A stretch of 19,639 bases of DNA. Origin: Mariprofundaceae bacterium. Its GTDB lineage: Bacteria > Pseudomonadota > Zetaproteobacteria > Mariprofundales > Mariprofundaceae. This document shows positions 7,664 through 13,778 of this stretch, piece by piece. Position 1 is the first letter of the stretch; each line of letters begins with the position of its first letter. The notes beneath the pieces were generated by a model that made no database searches, was not told the DNA's origin, and saw only the letters and a list, made by a program, of their open reading frames with translations. The translations under genes and the position numbers were made by a program. The stretch covers positions 1-19,639 of the forward strand of contig JAUZQU010000030.1 in NCBI GenBank assembly GCA_030950835.1, written 5' to 3'.

Positions 7664-7891
7664 TCAATGCACCTGCATGCCTTCAATCTCACAACCTTCT
7701 TCCATCAAGCTAAAGCGTACATGTGCATCCGCTTTATCGCTGATAAGCTGCATCATGCTGTTAAACTGCTCTTCACTCATCTTAAACTCCAAGCAGTGGC
7801 ATAAAGCTTCAATCGCTTGCATTGCCCCATATTCAGCCCCCATCACATAAGTTTTCATCACGCATTCAGGTACACTCGCATCTTCACTCAT
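7664..7891 (-). CDS. hypothetical protein (75 aa)
   Basis: The family is not recognised. The protein is short, acidic and mostly helical, with ECVMKTYVMGAEYGAMQAIE in the first half. Three cysteines are spread through the chain without a metal-binding spacing. The start has a good ribosome-binding site (AAGGGGG) placed in the last codons of the antirepressor gene, and the two genes overlap as ATGA. Confidence 0.72.
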   Translation of the reverse strand: MSEDASVPECVMKTYVMGAEYGAMQAIEALCHCLEFKMSEEQFNSMMQLISDKADAHVRFSLMEEGCEIEGMQVH

Positions 7892-8634
7892 GCAAAGCCC
7901 CCTTGTTCCATGCTGTCCATATACAAGGATGCCAGCTTCACTTTACCACGCGGAGTAATGCGCAAGCAGCTGCGAAACTTGCCGCCATGTTTCTCTTGCG
8001 AAGGTTTCCAAGTGAACCAGCCAAGATTTACATATTTCTGAATCGGCTCACGCGACCCCTGAAACAAAAACCCTTTATCCCTCAACCATGTGTACATCTT
8101 GTTTTGCCCAATATCAATAAAGTCATGGCTCTTACAAAATTCAGACACTTTGATTTCACCAGCTTTGATACTCGCTTCATTGCTTACCACAATATATTTA
8201 TCTTTGGCTTGAATCGTGTGGCGTTGCTGTTCATTTTCCATCGCCAACACCTTTTTACTTTCCACCTCATCCGCCAACATGCGCAAAGCTTGTGAATAGT
8301 CTTGTGGTAATGCCGCTTGTGCCACCTGTGCTTTCTTTTCACAATCAATGAAATAGTCACGCACTTCAAAACCTTTATCACTTTGACTCATCATGCCGAT
8401 GTGTTTGGCTGATTCTATGGTGATATGGTATTCGGTAAGCGTTTGCCCCGTTTTTGAAAGCTCGCCCTTTTCGGCGACCTTAATATAATCAGCATATTCA
8501 ACCAATCTTGCCCTTTTGATTTGGTCTTTCATCCAGTTGGTGAAGTCTTTGCCAATTTCAAGGAACTTATGCAAATCCCTTGCGTTCACCGTTTCTTTCA
8601 ATCTGTCGTGGTTTTGTATTGTTGGGTAGTTCAT
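7888..8634 (-). CDS. AntA/AntB-type phage antirepressor with KilAC domain
   Basis: This 248-aa protein is built from two known phage domains. The N-terminal AntA/AntB region (about 10-85) has VNARDLHKFLEIGKDFTNWM and EYHITIESAKHIGMM. The C-terminal KilAC region (about 145-240) has IKVSEFCKSHDFIDIGQNK and the ITPRGKVKLA ending. A helical linker with AQAALPQDYSQALRMLADEV joins them. Such proteins inactivate repressors or alter phage development. An AAGGAG-type site precedes the ATG. It follows rha, so this operon encodes two antirepressor-class proteins in a row. Confidence 0.93.
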   Translation of the reverse strand: MNYPTIQNHDRLKETVNARDLHKFLEIGKDFTNWMKDQIKRARLVEYADYIKVAEKGELSKTGQTLTEYHITIESAKHIGMMSQSDKGFEVRDYFIDCEKKAQVAQAALPQDYSQALRMLADEVESKKVLAMENEQQRHTIQAKDKYIVVSNEASIKAGEIKVSEFCKSHDFIDIGQNKMYTWLRDKGFLFQGSREPIQKYVNLGWFTWKPSQEKHGGKFRSCLRITPRGKVKLASLYMDSMEQGGFA

Positions 8635-8651
8635 GCTGATACTCCTTTATT

Positions 8652-9464
8652 TTATGATAATTCTTTCTGAATATTTTTAGCGATCCACGCTCCATCACGC
8701 ACCGCATCCCAAGTGCTAGAGCGGAACTCCACCATTTTAATCGATGCGTCTGTTACCACGGTCTCCAATGCTTTGACGCGGCTGTCATATGCTTCTGCTG
8801 CTTTTTCGTTGAGTTGGATAAGTGCATTCAGGTTGGTGCGGCTTACCAATACCATATCTTCGGGGATAGCTGCTTGTTGCGTTTCGCTTTCAGGTGTCCA
8901 TTCGCCAAGCAAGTAAACCATCGCATCATCAAAGCGGTTGGTTGGCAGTTCTTCATATTTAGAAATCTCAAACATTTCATAAAAAGCGTGCCATTCTTTC
9001 TTGAACCCTGTTGCAATCATCTTTTTACCGTAGTTGTCATAAACTTTCTTGTTCATGGCATCGCGGATAGCCAGTTTTTGTTTTGGGCTGATGGTATTGG
9101 GCAAGGCGTCTTGTTTGTAGGTGTTCAACAATTCAGTTTGCATGGTGTGGAAGCGTGTGATGTAAGCTTCTTTGAACTTCATTGCCTTTTCGCCAGTGAA
9201 ACCCATTGCCAGAATGGTAAAGCCTTGCTCTGTCATTACGTAGTAGGTGTCTTGGCGTGTCGCGCCTTTAGGCATAGCAACGGTTTTAACGTGGGCTGAA
9301 AAGTTAGCCGACGTAAATTCAGCCGAACATTTGAGATTACTAATCGCTTGCATCACGTTTTTATGACTACGACCAAAGAACTCTGCCACGGCTGTTGAGG
9401 TCGTGGTAAGTGTGTCGTCTGCTTGTAGTGTTATTTGTGGTGTTGTGATGGTGATTGCGTTCAT
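8652..9464 (-). CDS. Rha family regulatory protein
   Basis: This 270-aa protein carries the Rha domain at about 20-110 (STAVAEFFGRSHKNVMQAI, YYVMTEQGFTILAMGFTG, KFKEAYITRFHTM). Rha-type proteins interfere with phage growth or regulation and often replace antirepressors. The C-terminal part (about 130-195, with GKKMIATGFKKEWHAFYEMF) resembles the ORF6C/P22AR-type C-terminal domains. I moved the start from an upstream GTG to the ATG at 9464. It has AAGGAG seven bases upstream and makes an ATGA overlap with the Ash-like ORF. That ribosome-binding site can be hidden in RNA pairing with 9544-9551. Confidence 0.9.
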   Translation of the reverse strand: MNAITITTPQITLQADDTLTTTSTAVAEFFGRSHKNVMQAISNLKCSAEFTSANFSAHVKTVAMPKGATRQDTYYVMTEQGFTILAMGFTGEKAMKFKEAYITRFHTMQTELLNTYKQDALPNTISPKQKLAIRDAMNKKVYDNYGKKMIATGFKKEWHAFYEMFEISKYEELPTNRFDDAMVYLLGEWTPESETQQAAIPEDMVLVSRTNLNALIQLNEKAAEAYDSRVKALETVVTDASIKMVEFRSSTWDAVRDGAWIAKNIQKELS

Positions 9465-9739
9465 ATTGACGCTCCTTGATGTTCCCACCTAATTCCGCGA
9501 CTAAACGAAAAAAGGCGAGCTGAATGCAGGTTAGTCGACTGGTCATCAAGGGAAACCCAGCAGGCAAAAGCCTCCTGCACCCAACCCACCAACTGGTGAA
9601 AAAGGGGCACAAAAAAACCACCTACTATGTTGAGGTGGCGTAAACGCTCACCCTGACTATTCAGGCGACTAAACCCGACCGAGCAACTGCCCGATGCGGC
9701 GTATTGTAGCCCTGTGGTTTTTGGTTTGTCAAATATCAT
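9461..9739 (-). CDS. Ash/Icd-like small ORF leading into rha
   Basis: This 92-codon frame has a GAGGTG ribosome-binding site 5 bases upstream of its ATG and ends in an ATGA overlap with rha. Its GFSRLNSQGERLRH, GGFFVPLFHQLVGW and QEAFACWVSLDD segments resemble the Ash / Icd-like proteins coded upstream of antirepressor genes in P1-, P4- and prophage-type immunity regions. In P1 the icd frame is translationally coupled to ant. The DNA is also full of RNA structure: an internal promoter (9703-9732), a terminator whose T-run encodes part of GGFFV, and several hairpins. Both protein and RNA may matter. Function of the peptide is uncertain; in P1, Icd inhibits cell division. Confidence 0.65.
   Translation of the reverse strand: MIFDKPKTTGLQYAASGSCSVGFSRLNSQGERLRHLNIVGGFFVPLFHQLVGWVQEAFACWVSLDDQSTNLHSARLFSFSRGIRWEHQGASI
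9472..9551 (-). promoter_or_regulatory. RNA structure that can hide the rha ribosome-binding site
   Basis: On the minus-strand RNA, CCTTGATG (9551-9544) is perfectly complementary to CATCAAGG (9481-9474), and the latter contains most of the AAGGAG site of rha. Nested inside, CGACTAAC (9537-9530) can pair with GTTTAGTCG (9506-9498) with one bulged base. The two stems together would block rha translation unless ribosomes on the Ash-like frame or another RNA open them. Confidence 0.5.
9611..9638 (-). terminator. Rho-independent terminator inside the Ash-like ORF
   Basis: On the minus strand, CCACCT (9638-9633), a 9-base loop and AGGTGG (9623-9618) are followed by seven Ts (9617-9611). An alternative stem uses GGTG-A-GCG (9652-9645) with CGCCACC (9640-9634), which would break the terminator stem. 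This is the layout of an attenuator. Confidence 0.75.
9611..9697 (-). ncRNA. C4/CI-like antisense small RNA (candidate)
   Basis: A strong promoter (9703-9732) and a terminator (9611-9638) bracket an RNA of about 85 nt. It carries two short elements, GTTTAGTCG (9674-9666) and CTGAAT (9664-9659). Each is complementary to an element further downstream on the same transcript: CGACTAAC (9537-9530, one bulge) and ATTCAG (9525-9520). C4 RNA of P1/P7 and CI RNA of P4 have this plan: a small RNA made ahead of an icd/ash-antirepressor operon, using two short complementary patches to shut it off. The 5' end is estimated from the -10 box. Confidence 0.6.
9703..9732 (-). promoter_or_regulatory. promoter for the C4-like RNA
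   Basis: The minus strand shows a consensus -35 TTGACA (9732-9727), an 18-base spacer, and a -10 TACAAT (9708-9703). Transcription would start near 9697. The promoter lies within the first codons of the Ash-like ORF, so transcripts from here lack the ATG of that ORF. Confidence 0.7.
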
Positions 9740-9752
9740 TTTTTCACCTCAA

Positions 9753-9902
9753 TCAAGCATCCCGCAAAGCTTTAATCTGCGCTGCTGAAGTAATAAGCTG
9801 CATATTTCCCCCACTTTCGCGTGTGGAAAGGGTGTTAAGCAGCATGCGTCTAGCTTCCACATCATCCAATAACCATGTCATAATCATTTTTCTAATATTC
9901 AT
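9753..9902 (-). CDS. small hypothetical protein (49 aa)
   Basis: This is a 49-codon frame with ATG at 9902-9900 and TGA at 9755-9753. An AGGGTG ribosome-binding site lies 8 bases upstream, overlapping the stop of the previous gene. The peptide (MNIRKMIMTWLLDDVEARRM at its start) is predicted to be helical and amphipathic, and ends AAQIKALRDA. The family is not recognised. It is the last gene before the Ash-like ORF, whose own ribosome-binding site begins five bases after this stop codon. Confidence 0.6.
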   Translation of the reverse strand: MNIRKMIMTWLLDDVEARRMLLNTLSTRESGGNMQLITSAAQIKALRDA

Positions 9903-9909
9903 TGTTTAT

Positions 9910-10119
9910 TCACCCTTTAGCTTTGTTTTTTAAACAGAATGGAAGTTCATAACGGCGACCACGGTGGCAGCTATAGCCGCGTTCAAAATCTTCTGATGAA
10001 GCAACCACCATCAAAGGTTTATCACTTCCTTGAAAGAAATAAACCATGCACACATCACAGTCCTTGCGCCCTACAATAAAACCAAGCACAAACACAATTA
10101 TGGTGGCAATAACAATCAT
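9910..10119 (-). CDS. small membrane-anchored hypothetical protein (69 aa)
   Basis: The first 17 residues (MIVIATIIVFVLGFIVG) form a likely membrane segment, followed by basic residues and a C-x-x-C (CDVC), then a soluble tail of about 45 residues with several cysteines. The family is not recognised. It overlaps the upstream 74-aa gene by ATGA. Its tail contains SEDFERGYSC, close to SEEYERGYTC at the start of the 74-aa protein next to it. Confidence 0.7.
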   Translation of the reverse strand: MIVIATIIVFVLGFIVGRKDCDVCMVYFFQGSDKPLMVVASSEDFERGYSCHRGRRYELPFCLKNKAKG

Positions 10120-10340
10120 GTTTTGACACCTATTTTAAGTCCAAAATAAACTTCATTATATCCAACATGTTTGGTTAAAACATCAATAGCCTCCTGTAGT
10201 TCAAAACTGACTGGTAAACCATCACGATTAGCTTTTTCAACATCATGACGCACCAGTGCAAGCAATGCGGTTTCTAAATGGAGCCGTGTTAAACATACTT
10301 CTTCACTGCATGTGTAGCCTCTTTCGTATTCTTCACTCAT
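10116..10340 (-). CDS. hypothetical protein (74 aa)
   Basis: The protein is short and mostly helical, beginning MSEEYERGYTC, with a central HLETALLALVRHDVEKA helix and a C-terminal GYNEVYFGLKIG. The family is not recognised. It has ATGA overlaps with the YbcO-like gene upstream and the 69-aa gene downstream, and a usable AAAGG before the start. Confidence 0.72.
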   Translation of the reverse strand: MSEEYERGYTCSEEVCLTRLHLETALLALVRHDVEKANRDGLPVSFELQEAIDVLTKHVGYNEVYFGLKIGVKT

Positions 10341-10645
10341 CCTTTCACCTCAATCAACCCTTCTTCAATCCAAATTTTAAGCGTCCGCACTTGCGCCCTG
10401 AGCATGTAAAACTCTCTATGCACAACAGCCTCAACATTCATAACGCGCCCATCAATCACATCGTGACAATCAGAACAGGCAAAGCAGGCGCAAAAGTCGG
10501 GTGACTTCGAACCCATACCTGCCATATCACTAGGCAAATGGGCAAGCACGGTGGTTTCAGTATTGTAGTTACACACACCAACAATATTTAACGTGCAATC
10601 TTGCCCTTGCGCTGATTTTCTAAGTTTTGGGTAAACGTGGCTCAT
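10337..10645 (-). CDS. YbcO-like putative nuclease (DUF1364)
   Basis: This 102-aa protein matches the DUF1364 family of lambdoid prophages (E. coli YbcO). The order is the same: LRKSAQGQDCTLNI near the start, VCNYNTETTVLAHLPS, a GMGSKSPDF segment, then CSDCHDVIDGR at about 56-66, and a helical tail QVRTLKIWIEEG. Conserved Cys and His residues suggest an HNH-like zinc-dependent nuclease fold. It lies in the early operon among replication and recombination genes. Its start overlaps the 38-aa zinc-ribbon gene as ATGA. Confidence 0.88.
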   Translation of the reverse strand: MSHVYPKLRKSAQGQDCTLNIVGVCNYNTETTVLAHLPSDMAGMGSKSPDFCACFACSDCHDVIDGRVMNVEAVVHREFYMLRAQVRTLKIWIEEGLIEVKG

Positions 10646-10758
10646 GTTTCATCCTCATGTTTTGCCGCTGATTTATGCGCGAACTTCTTGACACAAACCA
10701 TGCACAACCCGTATCGCAAATGCCGCCAATATCTGCCGCATAAATCACACTGCTTCAT
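10642..10758 (-). CDS. 38-aa zinc-ribbon-like microprotein
   Basis: This 38-codon frame overlaps both neighbours by exactly 4 bases (ATGA at 10755-10758 and 10642-10645), which strongly suggests it is translated. It starts MKQCDLCGRYWR and continues GLCMVCVKKF, giving two C-x-x-C pairs 11 residues apart, as in a small zinc ribbon. The tail is basic then acidic. The role is unknown; zinc-ribbon microproteins of this kind often bind nucleic acid or a partner protein. Confidence 0.75.
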   Translation of the reverse strand: MKQCDLCGRYWRHLRYGLCMVCVKKFAHKSAAKHEDET

Positions 10759-11171
10759 GCCGCTTGCTCAATGAATGAATCAACGAACCAATCTTGCACG
10801 CCGTTGTTCAACTTCACCAAGACAAACCCCTTAGTCAGCAATCCGCGTGGCGGCGTGCTTTGTATCACTTCGCCCTTATGCCCTGCAAAAACGCTTCCAC
10901 GCGCTACAACGACCCTGACACCACGCTTAAAGATACCTTCGCAACCATTTTTTGCAGTCTTTGCAAACTCACTGTTGCGCATCTTGTCGCGCTGTTTTTT
11001 TGACATCGGCTTAGCAATGCTTGGGTCAAGCAGCCGCGCTATTTTCAGTTTGTCCCGAAAATAGCTGGGGGATATATTGAAATAATCCGCACCATCTTGC
11101 GTTGTCCTGCCCTTGTTTACGAAATCAATCATGTCGGCAAGTAGCTCTTTGCTGTTCGGTTTTTGGCTCAT
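10755..11171 (-). CDS. hypothetical protein with HTH-like and KOW/SH3-like parts (138 aa)
   Basis: The N-terminal third (about 15-45) reads like a helix-turn-helix (TTQDGADYFNISPSYFRDKL). The C-terminal half (about 85-135) has the rhythm of a KOW or SH3-like barrel: RVVVARGSVFAGHKGEVIQS, then FVLVKLNNGVQDWFVDSF. The family is not recognised. It starts one base after the helicase stop, with a GAGG-type ribosome-binding site. Its place between helicase and nuclease genes suggests nucleic-acid binding; this is inference. Confidence 0.75.
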   Translation of the reverse strand: MSQKPNSKELLADMIDFVNKGRTTQDGADYFNISPSYFRDKLKIARLLDPSIAKPMSKKQRDKMRNSEFAKTAKNGCEGIFKRGVRVVVARGSVFAGHKGEVIQSTPPRGLLTKGFVLVKLNNGVQDWFVDSFIEQAA

Positions 11172-11172
11172 G

Positions 11173-12426
11173 TTAAAATTTCCTCTCCAGGTCTTTAAAT
11201 GATGCGGTCTCTTTGTCGAAATGCATCTTGATAGTTCCAGTTGCGCCGTTCCGTTGCTTTTGCATGATGACTTCTGCTAAACCTTCGTTTTCAGGCTTGC
11301 GCTGATAATATTCTTCACGATACAGCATGATGATATTATCCGCGTCTTGCTCAATGCTTCCACTATCGCGCAAGTCACTCATCATAGGATGTTTATCTGG
11401 TCGCTTTTCTACATCGCGACCTAGCTGTGAGAGTGCAACTAGCCCGATACCCAGCTCTTTCGCTAAAGTAGGCATAGCGTTTGAAATTTCGGATATGTAT
11501 TCAAATTTCTTTTGGCTTTTGTTGTCCGAAGTCATCAGCCCTAAGTAGTCAATCATCAGCAAGTCCATGCCGTGCTTGCGGTGGTGTCTGCGTATTTTCG
11601 CCATGAGTTGCGCCAGTGTTAAACCGCCTTGGTCGTCAACATGCAAGCTTGAGTTATGCACTTGGTTCATGCCTGTTGCCAGCTTGCGCCAAGCTTCTTG
11701 ACTTTTAATTTTAGCCCTGCGTAATATTTGCAAATCCACTTTGGATGCTGATGATAAAATACGGTAAGCAATGCTTTTTGCACTCATCTCTAAAGAAATC
11801 ACTAGCACCTTTTGCCCAGCCTTTGCCGCGTTCAAGCACACCTGCATCGCAAACGCTGTTTTACCCATGCTAGGGCGACCTGCAACTACGGTATACGCGC
11901 TTCTTTCAATGCCACCAAAGGTCTTGTCAAAGTCGGTCAAGCCTGTGGGGATATAGGTGTTAAGTTCTTTGGTGCCGTTGCTCACATCTTCAATTTCTTG
12001 GTAAACTTCACGCATCAAGTCAAGTAGTGCCACTGGCTCTTTGTCTACGCTGCCAGTATCAGCTTCTTGCAGTTTAAGCATCGCTTCACCAATCGGCACA
12101 CCGCTCTCCACCATAACCTTTACCAAATCCAGTTGAGCAATGAATTTACGGACATCATAAGCCTTGATGATACTGCTGCACATCTGCCGCACACTGGTTG
12201 CGCTACGCATAGATGTTGGCACGTTATCAATAATGTCACAAAGCGTTTGCTCGCCATGTTTTTGTGCGAGTTTCAACGTGTTCACATCGCTTTCGTCATG
12301 GATGTCTTGCCATATGTCCGCTAAAACTGACTGGGTAAAGTGTTTGGTTTGCAGTGGCAAATCGGTATGCCCACCGTCCAACAGTGCTGTAGCGATAACA
12401 CATTGCTCAAAATCTTGGCTACTCAT
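11173..12426 (-). CDS. DnaB-like replicative helicase
   Basis: This 417-aa RecA-fold helicase would unwind DNA at the phage origin as a hexamer. After a short N-terminal domain (about 1-100) and linker, the DnaB C-terminal domain shows Walker A GRPSMGKT at about 183-190, the Walker B region LLMIDYLGLM at about 289-298, ALSQLGRDVEKRPDKHPMMS, and DLRDSGSIEQDADNIIMLYR. The length is slightly below the host DnaB norm (about 470). It replaces the P-type loader of lambda: the phage carries its own helicase after the O-like initiator, coupled by an ATGA overlap. Confidence 0.95.
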   Translation of the reverse strand: MSSQDFEQCVIATALLDGGHTDLPLQTKHFTQSVLADIWQDIHDESDVNTLKLAQKHGEQTLCDIIDNVPTSMRSATSVRQMCSSIIKAYDVRKFIAQLDLVKVMVESGVPIGEAMLKLQEADTGSVDKEPVALLDLMREVYQEIEDVSNGTKELNTYIPTGLTDFDKTFGGIERSAYTVVAGRPSMGKTAFAMQVCLNAAKAGQKVLVISLEMSAKSIAYRILSSASKVDLQILRRAKIKSQEAWRKLATGMNQVHNSSLHVDDQGGLTLAQLMAKIRRHHRKHGMDLLMIDYLGLMTSDNKSQKKFEYISEISNAMPTLAKELGIGLVALSQLGRDVEKRPDKHPMMSDLRDSGSIEQDADNIIMLYREEYYQRKPENEGLAEVIMQKQRNGATGTIKMHFDKETASFKDLERKF

Positions 12427-13151
12427 GCGAAGCCCACCTCTTTGGCTGGTTCAAAAGCTTGCGGTGCATATGTCGCCGCCTGTTGTGTGCCGCCCTGATT
12501 GTTGCGATCACCTTTCCAATCCCAGTTGGCATTGAACGATTGCCAGCCACGTTCGCAACAAATCGACAAAGCGTGTTCAAGCGTAATACCTGCTTTTTCA
12601 GCCTGCTTTTTCAGCATGGTAATCACGGTGTTTGTAATCGGTGATTTTTTGGCTTTTCTCAAGATGGTAAAATCTTGCCAAACTTCATCCGATACGTTTT
12701 CGGGTTTCGCTGTGGGCTTGCCCCCACTAAAACCTTTTAGGTTCTTTATAGGTTCCCTTTTAGGTTCGTGTCCCAAAATCGGTACTGGTGTAAGTCCCGT
12801 TTTCGGTACTGGTGCCGTCCCAATTTCGGGACTAGTACCGATTTTGGGACTAGTCCCGATTTCGGGACTGGTTTTACCACTGGTTTCATGTCTGTTTTGC
12901 ACGCCGATAAGTGTGTAAACATTCACCGAACCACCCCGCTTTTTAGAGCGTATTAAACCGCTATTTTCTAGCCTTAAAAGACACTCAATAATCGTCTTTC
13001 TGTTCAAGCATGTATCTGCTGCTAATCGCGTGATACTTGGAAAGCATACATGCGCCTCATTTGCCCTGTCAGCCAAAGATAACAACACAATTTTATCACT
13101 AGATTTGATGCCTTTTTCCTTCCACGCCCACACTGTTGCATCCGTACTCAT
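12423..13151 (-). CDS. O-like replication initiator with winged-helix N-terminus
   Basis: This 242-aa protein has an N-terminal winged helix (about 1-85; DKIVLLSLADRANEAHVCF, TCLNRKTIIECLLRLENSG, YTLIG). A linker of six-residue repeats such as TSPEIG/TSPKIG follows, then a C-terminal domain (about 150-242; SICCERGWQSFNANWDWKG). Lambda O has the same plan: the N-terminal domain binds iterons located in its own gene and the C-terminal part recruits the helicase. The repeat linker is encoded by the iterons at 12770-12870. I moved the start to ATG 13151, which has AGGGG upstream and an ATGA overlap with the 57-aa gene; the upstream GTG is less likely. Confidence 0.88.
   Translation of the reverse strand: MSTDATVWAWKEKGIKSSDKIVLLSLADRANEAHVCFPSITRLAADTCLNRKTIIECLLRLENSGLIRSKKRGGSVNVYTLIGVQNRHETSGKTSPEIGTSPKIGTSPEIGTAPVPKTGLTPVPILGHEPKREPIKNLKGFSGGKPTAKPENVSDEVWQDFTILRKAKKSPITNTVITMLKKQAEKAGITLEHALSICCERGWQSFNANWDWKGDRNNQGGTQQAATYAPQAFEPAKEVGFA
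12739..12870. other. candidate replication origin: iterons plus AT-rich region
   Basis: Five 18-base repeats start at 12770, 12794, 12817, 12835 and 12853, close to GTCCCGATTTCGGGACTA. Each is internally dyad-symmetric (7-base arms GTCCCGA/TCGGGAC in the best copy, 12853-12868). Next to them, on the downstream side of the O gene, is an AT-rich stretch with AGGTTC at 12739, 12750 and 12762, about one helical turn apart. Lambda ori has the same arrangement: palindromic 18-19 bp iterons inside O followed by an AT-rich unwinding region. Confidence 0.78.
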
Positions 13152-13321
13152 ACTGTCCCCTGTGCCATCAAATTGATTTGCTGCTCTATATGATGATTGA
13201 ACCACGACTTGCAGCGCAGCAATTCAAGCCGACTACTAAAATCAACGGCAGCACAATCGTATATTTCGCGCCCTTCTCGGTAAAAAACGAAGTAAGCACC
13301 CTCTTTAGTCACTTTTATCAT
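13148..13321 (-). CDS. small hypothetical protein between cII and O (57 aa)
   Basis: This is a 57-codon frame with ATGA overlaps at both ends (13318-13321 with the cII-like gene, 13148-13151 with O), which is strong support for translation. It starts MIKVTKEGAYFVFYREGREI, then has DFSSRLELLRCKSWFNHHIE. The first half is probably a small beta hairpin and the second half a helix. The family is not recognised. It should be co-expressed with the replication genes. Confidence 0.78.
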   Translation of the reverse strand: MIKVTKEGAYFVFYREGREIYDCAAVDFSSRLELLRCKSWFNHHIEQQINLMAQGTV

Positions 13322-13602
13322 AAAGCTTTCCTCGCCAGCGTTTTTAACGCCTCGTGTTCTTCTGTAGTAATCGTGATCACCCCACCTGTTGCCGAAACAT
13401 CAACAAGCTGCAAATCAAGGGCTGCAATGAATGTTGTGATGCTCTGTAGTGCATCAGGTGCGGTCTTCTTGCTCACCCATGACTTATCATGCCCAACACG
13501 CTCGCCGATGGTTGTGTTGCCGATTTCAGCAACCTTGCGCAATATCGCGCTTTCGATGTGCCGTGACGTTTCTTGTAGTTCATTCGATAATCTTTTTATC
13601 AC
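13318..13602 (-). CDS. CII-like transcriptional activator
   Basis: This protein of about 94 aa resembles lambda CII, the activator that sets up lysogeny by turning on the repressor-establishment promoter. The segment RHIESAILRKVAEIG followed by TTIGERVGHDKSWVSKK aligns in spirit with the CII helix-turn-helix (lambda RIESALLNKIAMLG, then AEAVGVDKSQISRWK). A short C-terminal part TTEEHEALKTLARKAL follows. I place the start at GTG 13602, by length and by the CII pattern; an in-frame ATG at 13629 would add 9 residues. Neither has a good ribosome-binding site. Its position after cro and before O matches lambda. Confidence 0.78.
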   Translation of the reverse strand: MIKRLSNELQETSRHIESAILRKVAEIGNTTIGERVGHDKSWVSKKTAPDALQSITTFIAALDLQLVDVSATGGVITITTEEHEALKTLARKAL

Positions 13603-13627
13603 GCAACAACCACTGGAGGCACATCGC

Positions 13628-13777
13628 ATGAAGCAACTAGAGCTAGAATTAAACCCACTGCAAACCAGCGCCAAAGAACAACGCCATTATCTGAAACAAG
13701 TGCGCATAGATGCGTTGAGCCATTTTTTAGGCTCAAACCACCCGAAAACACTAAAAGCCAAACATGATAAACCATAA
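13628..13777 (+). CDS. antisense small ORF between cro and cII (49 aa)
   Basis: This 49-codon + strand frame has a perfect GGAGG (13615-13619) eight bases before its ATG and ends 1 base before the convergent cro stop. It begins MKQLELELNPLQTSAKEQ and includes VRIDALSHFLGSNHPKT, a soluble helical-looking peptide with codon use like the other genes here. It runs against the cro-cII transcript, in the place and direction of lambda's pRE transcript. Its promoter would have to lie within the cII-like gene; none is convincing. The family is not recognised. Confidence 0.5.
   Translation: MKQLELELNPLQTSAKEQRHYLKQVRIDALSHFLGSNHPKTLKAKHDKP
13715..13736. repeat. inverted repeat between cro and cII
   Basis: TTGAGCC (13715-13721) and GGCTCAA (13730-13736) form a perfect 7-base stem with an 8-base AT-rich loop. 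No U-run follows on either strand, so it is not a simple terminator. It lies where lambda has nutR and tR1. Confidence 0.35.
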
Positions 13778-13778
13778 G

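Noticed and set aside
7822..8295. Long + strand open frame of 157 codons
   Set aside because: It lies antisense to the KilAC antirepressor and the 75-aa gene, both clearly coding. Composition and lack of a ribosome-binding site mark it as a shadow.
8814..9299. + strand open frame of 161 codons
   Set aside because: It is antisense to rha, which has domain-level support.
12770..12870. CRISPR-like direct repeats
   Set aside because: Repeats are 18 bases, nearly contiguous, palindromic and inside a coding frame; there are no unique spacers of regular length and no cas genes.
13599..13775. Minus-strand 58-codon frame between cro and cII with a lipobox-like LVASC and a GTGA overlap with cII
   Set aside because: It lacks a ribosome-binding site and its T-rich hydrophobic codons look like the shadow of the + strand 49-codon frame, which has GGAGG. 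It stays possible because of the overlap.
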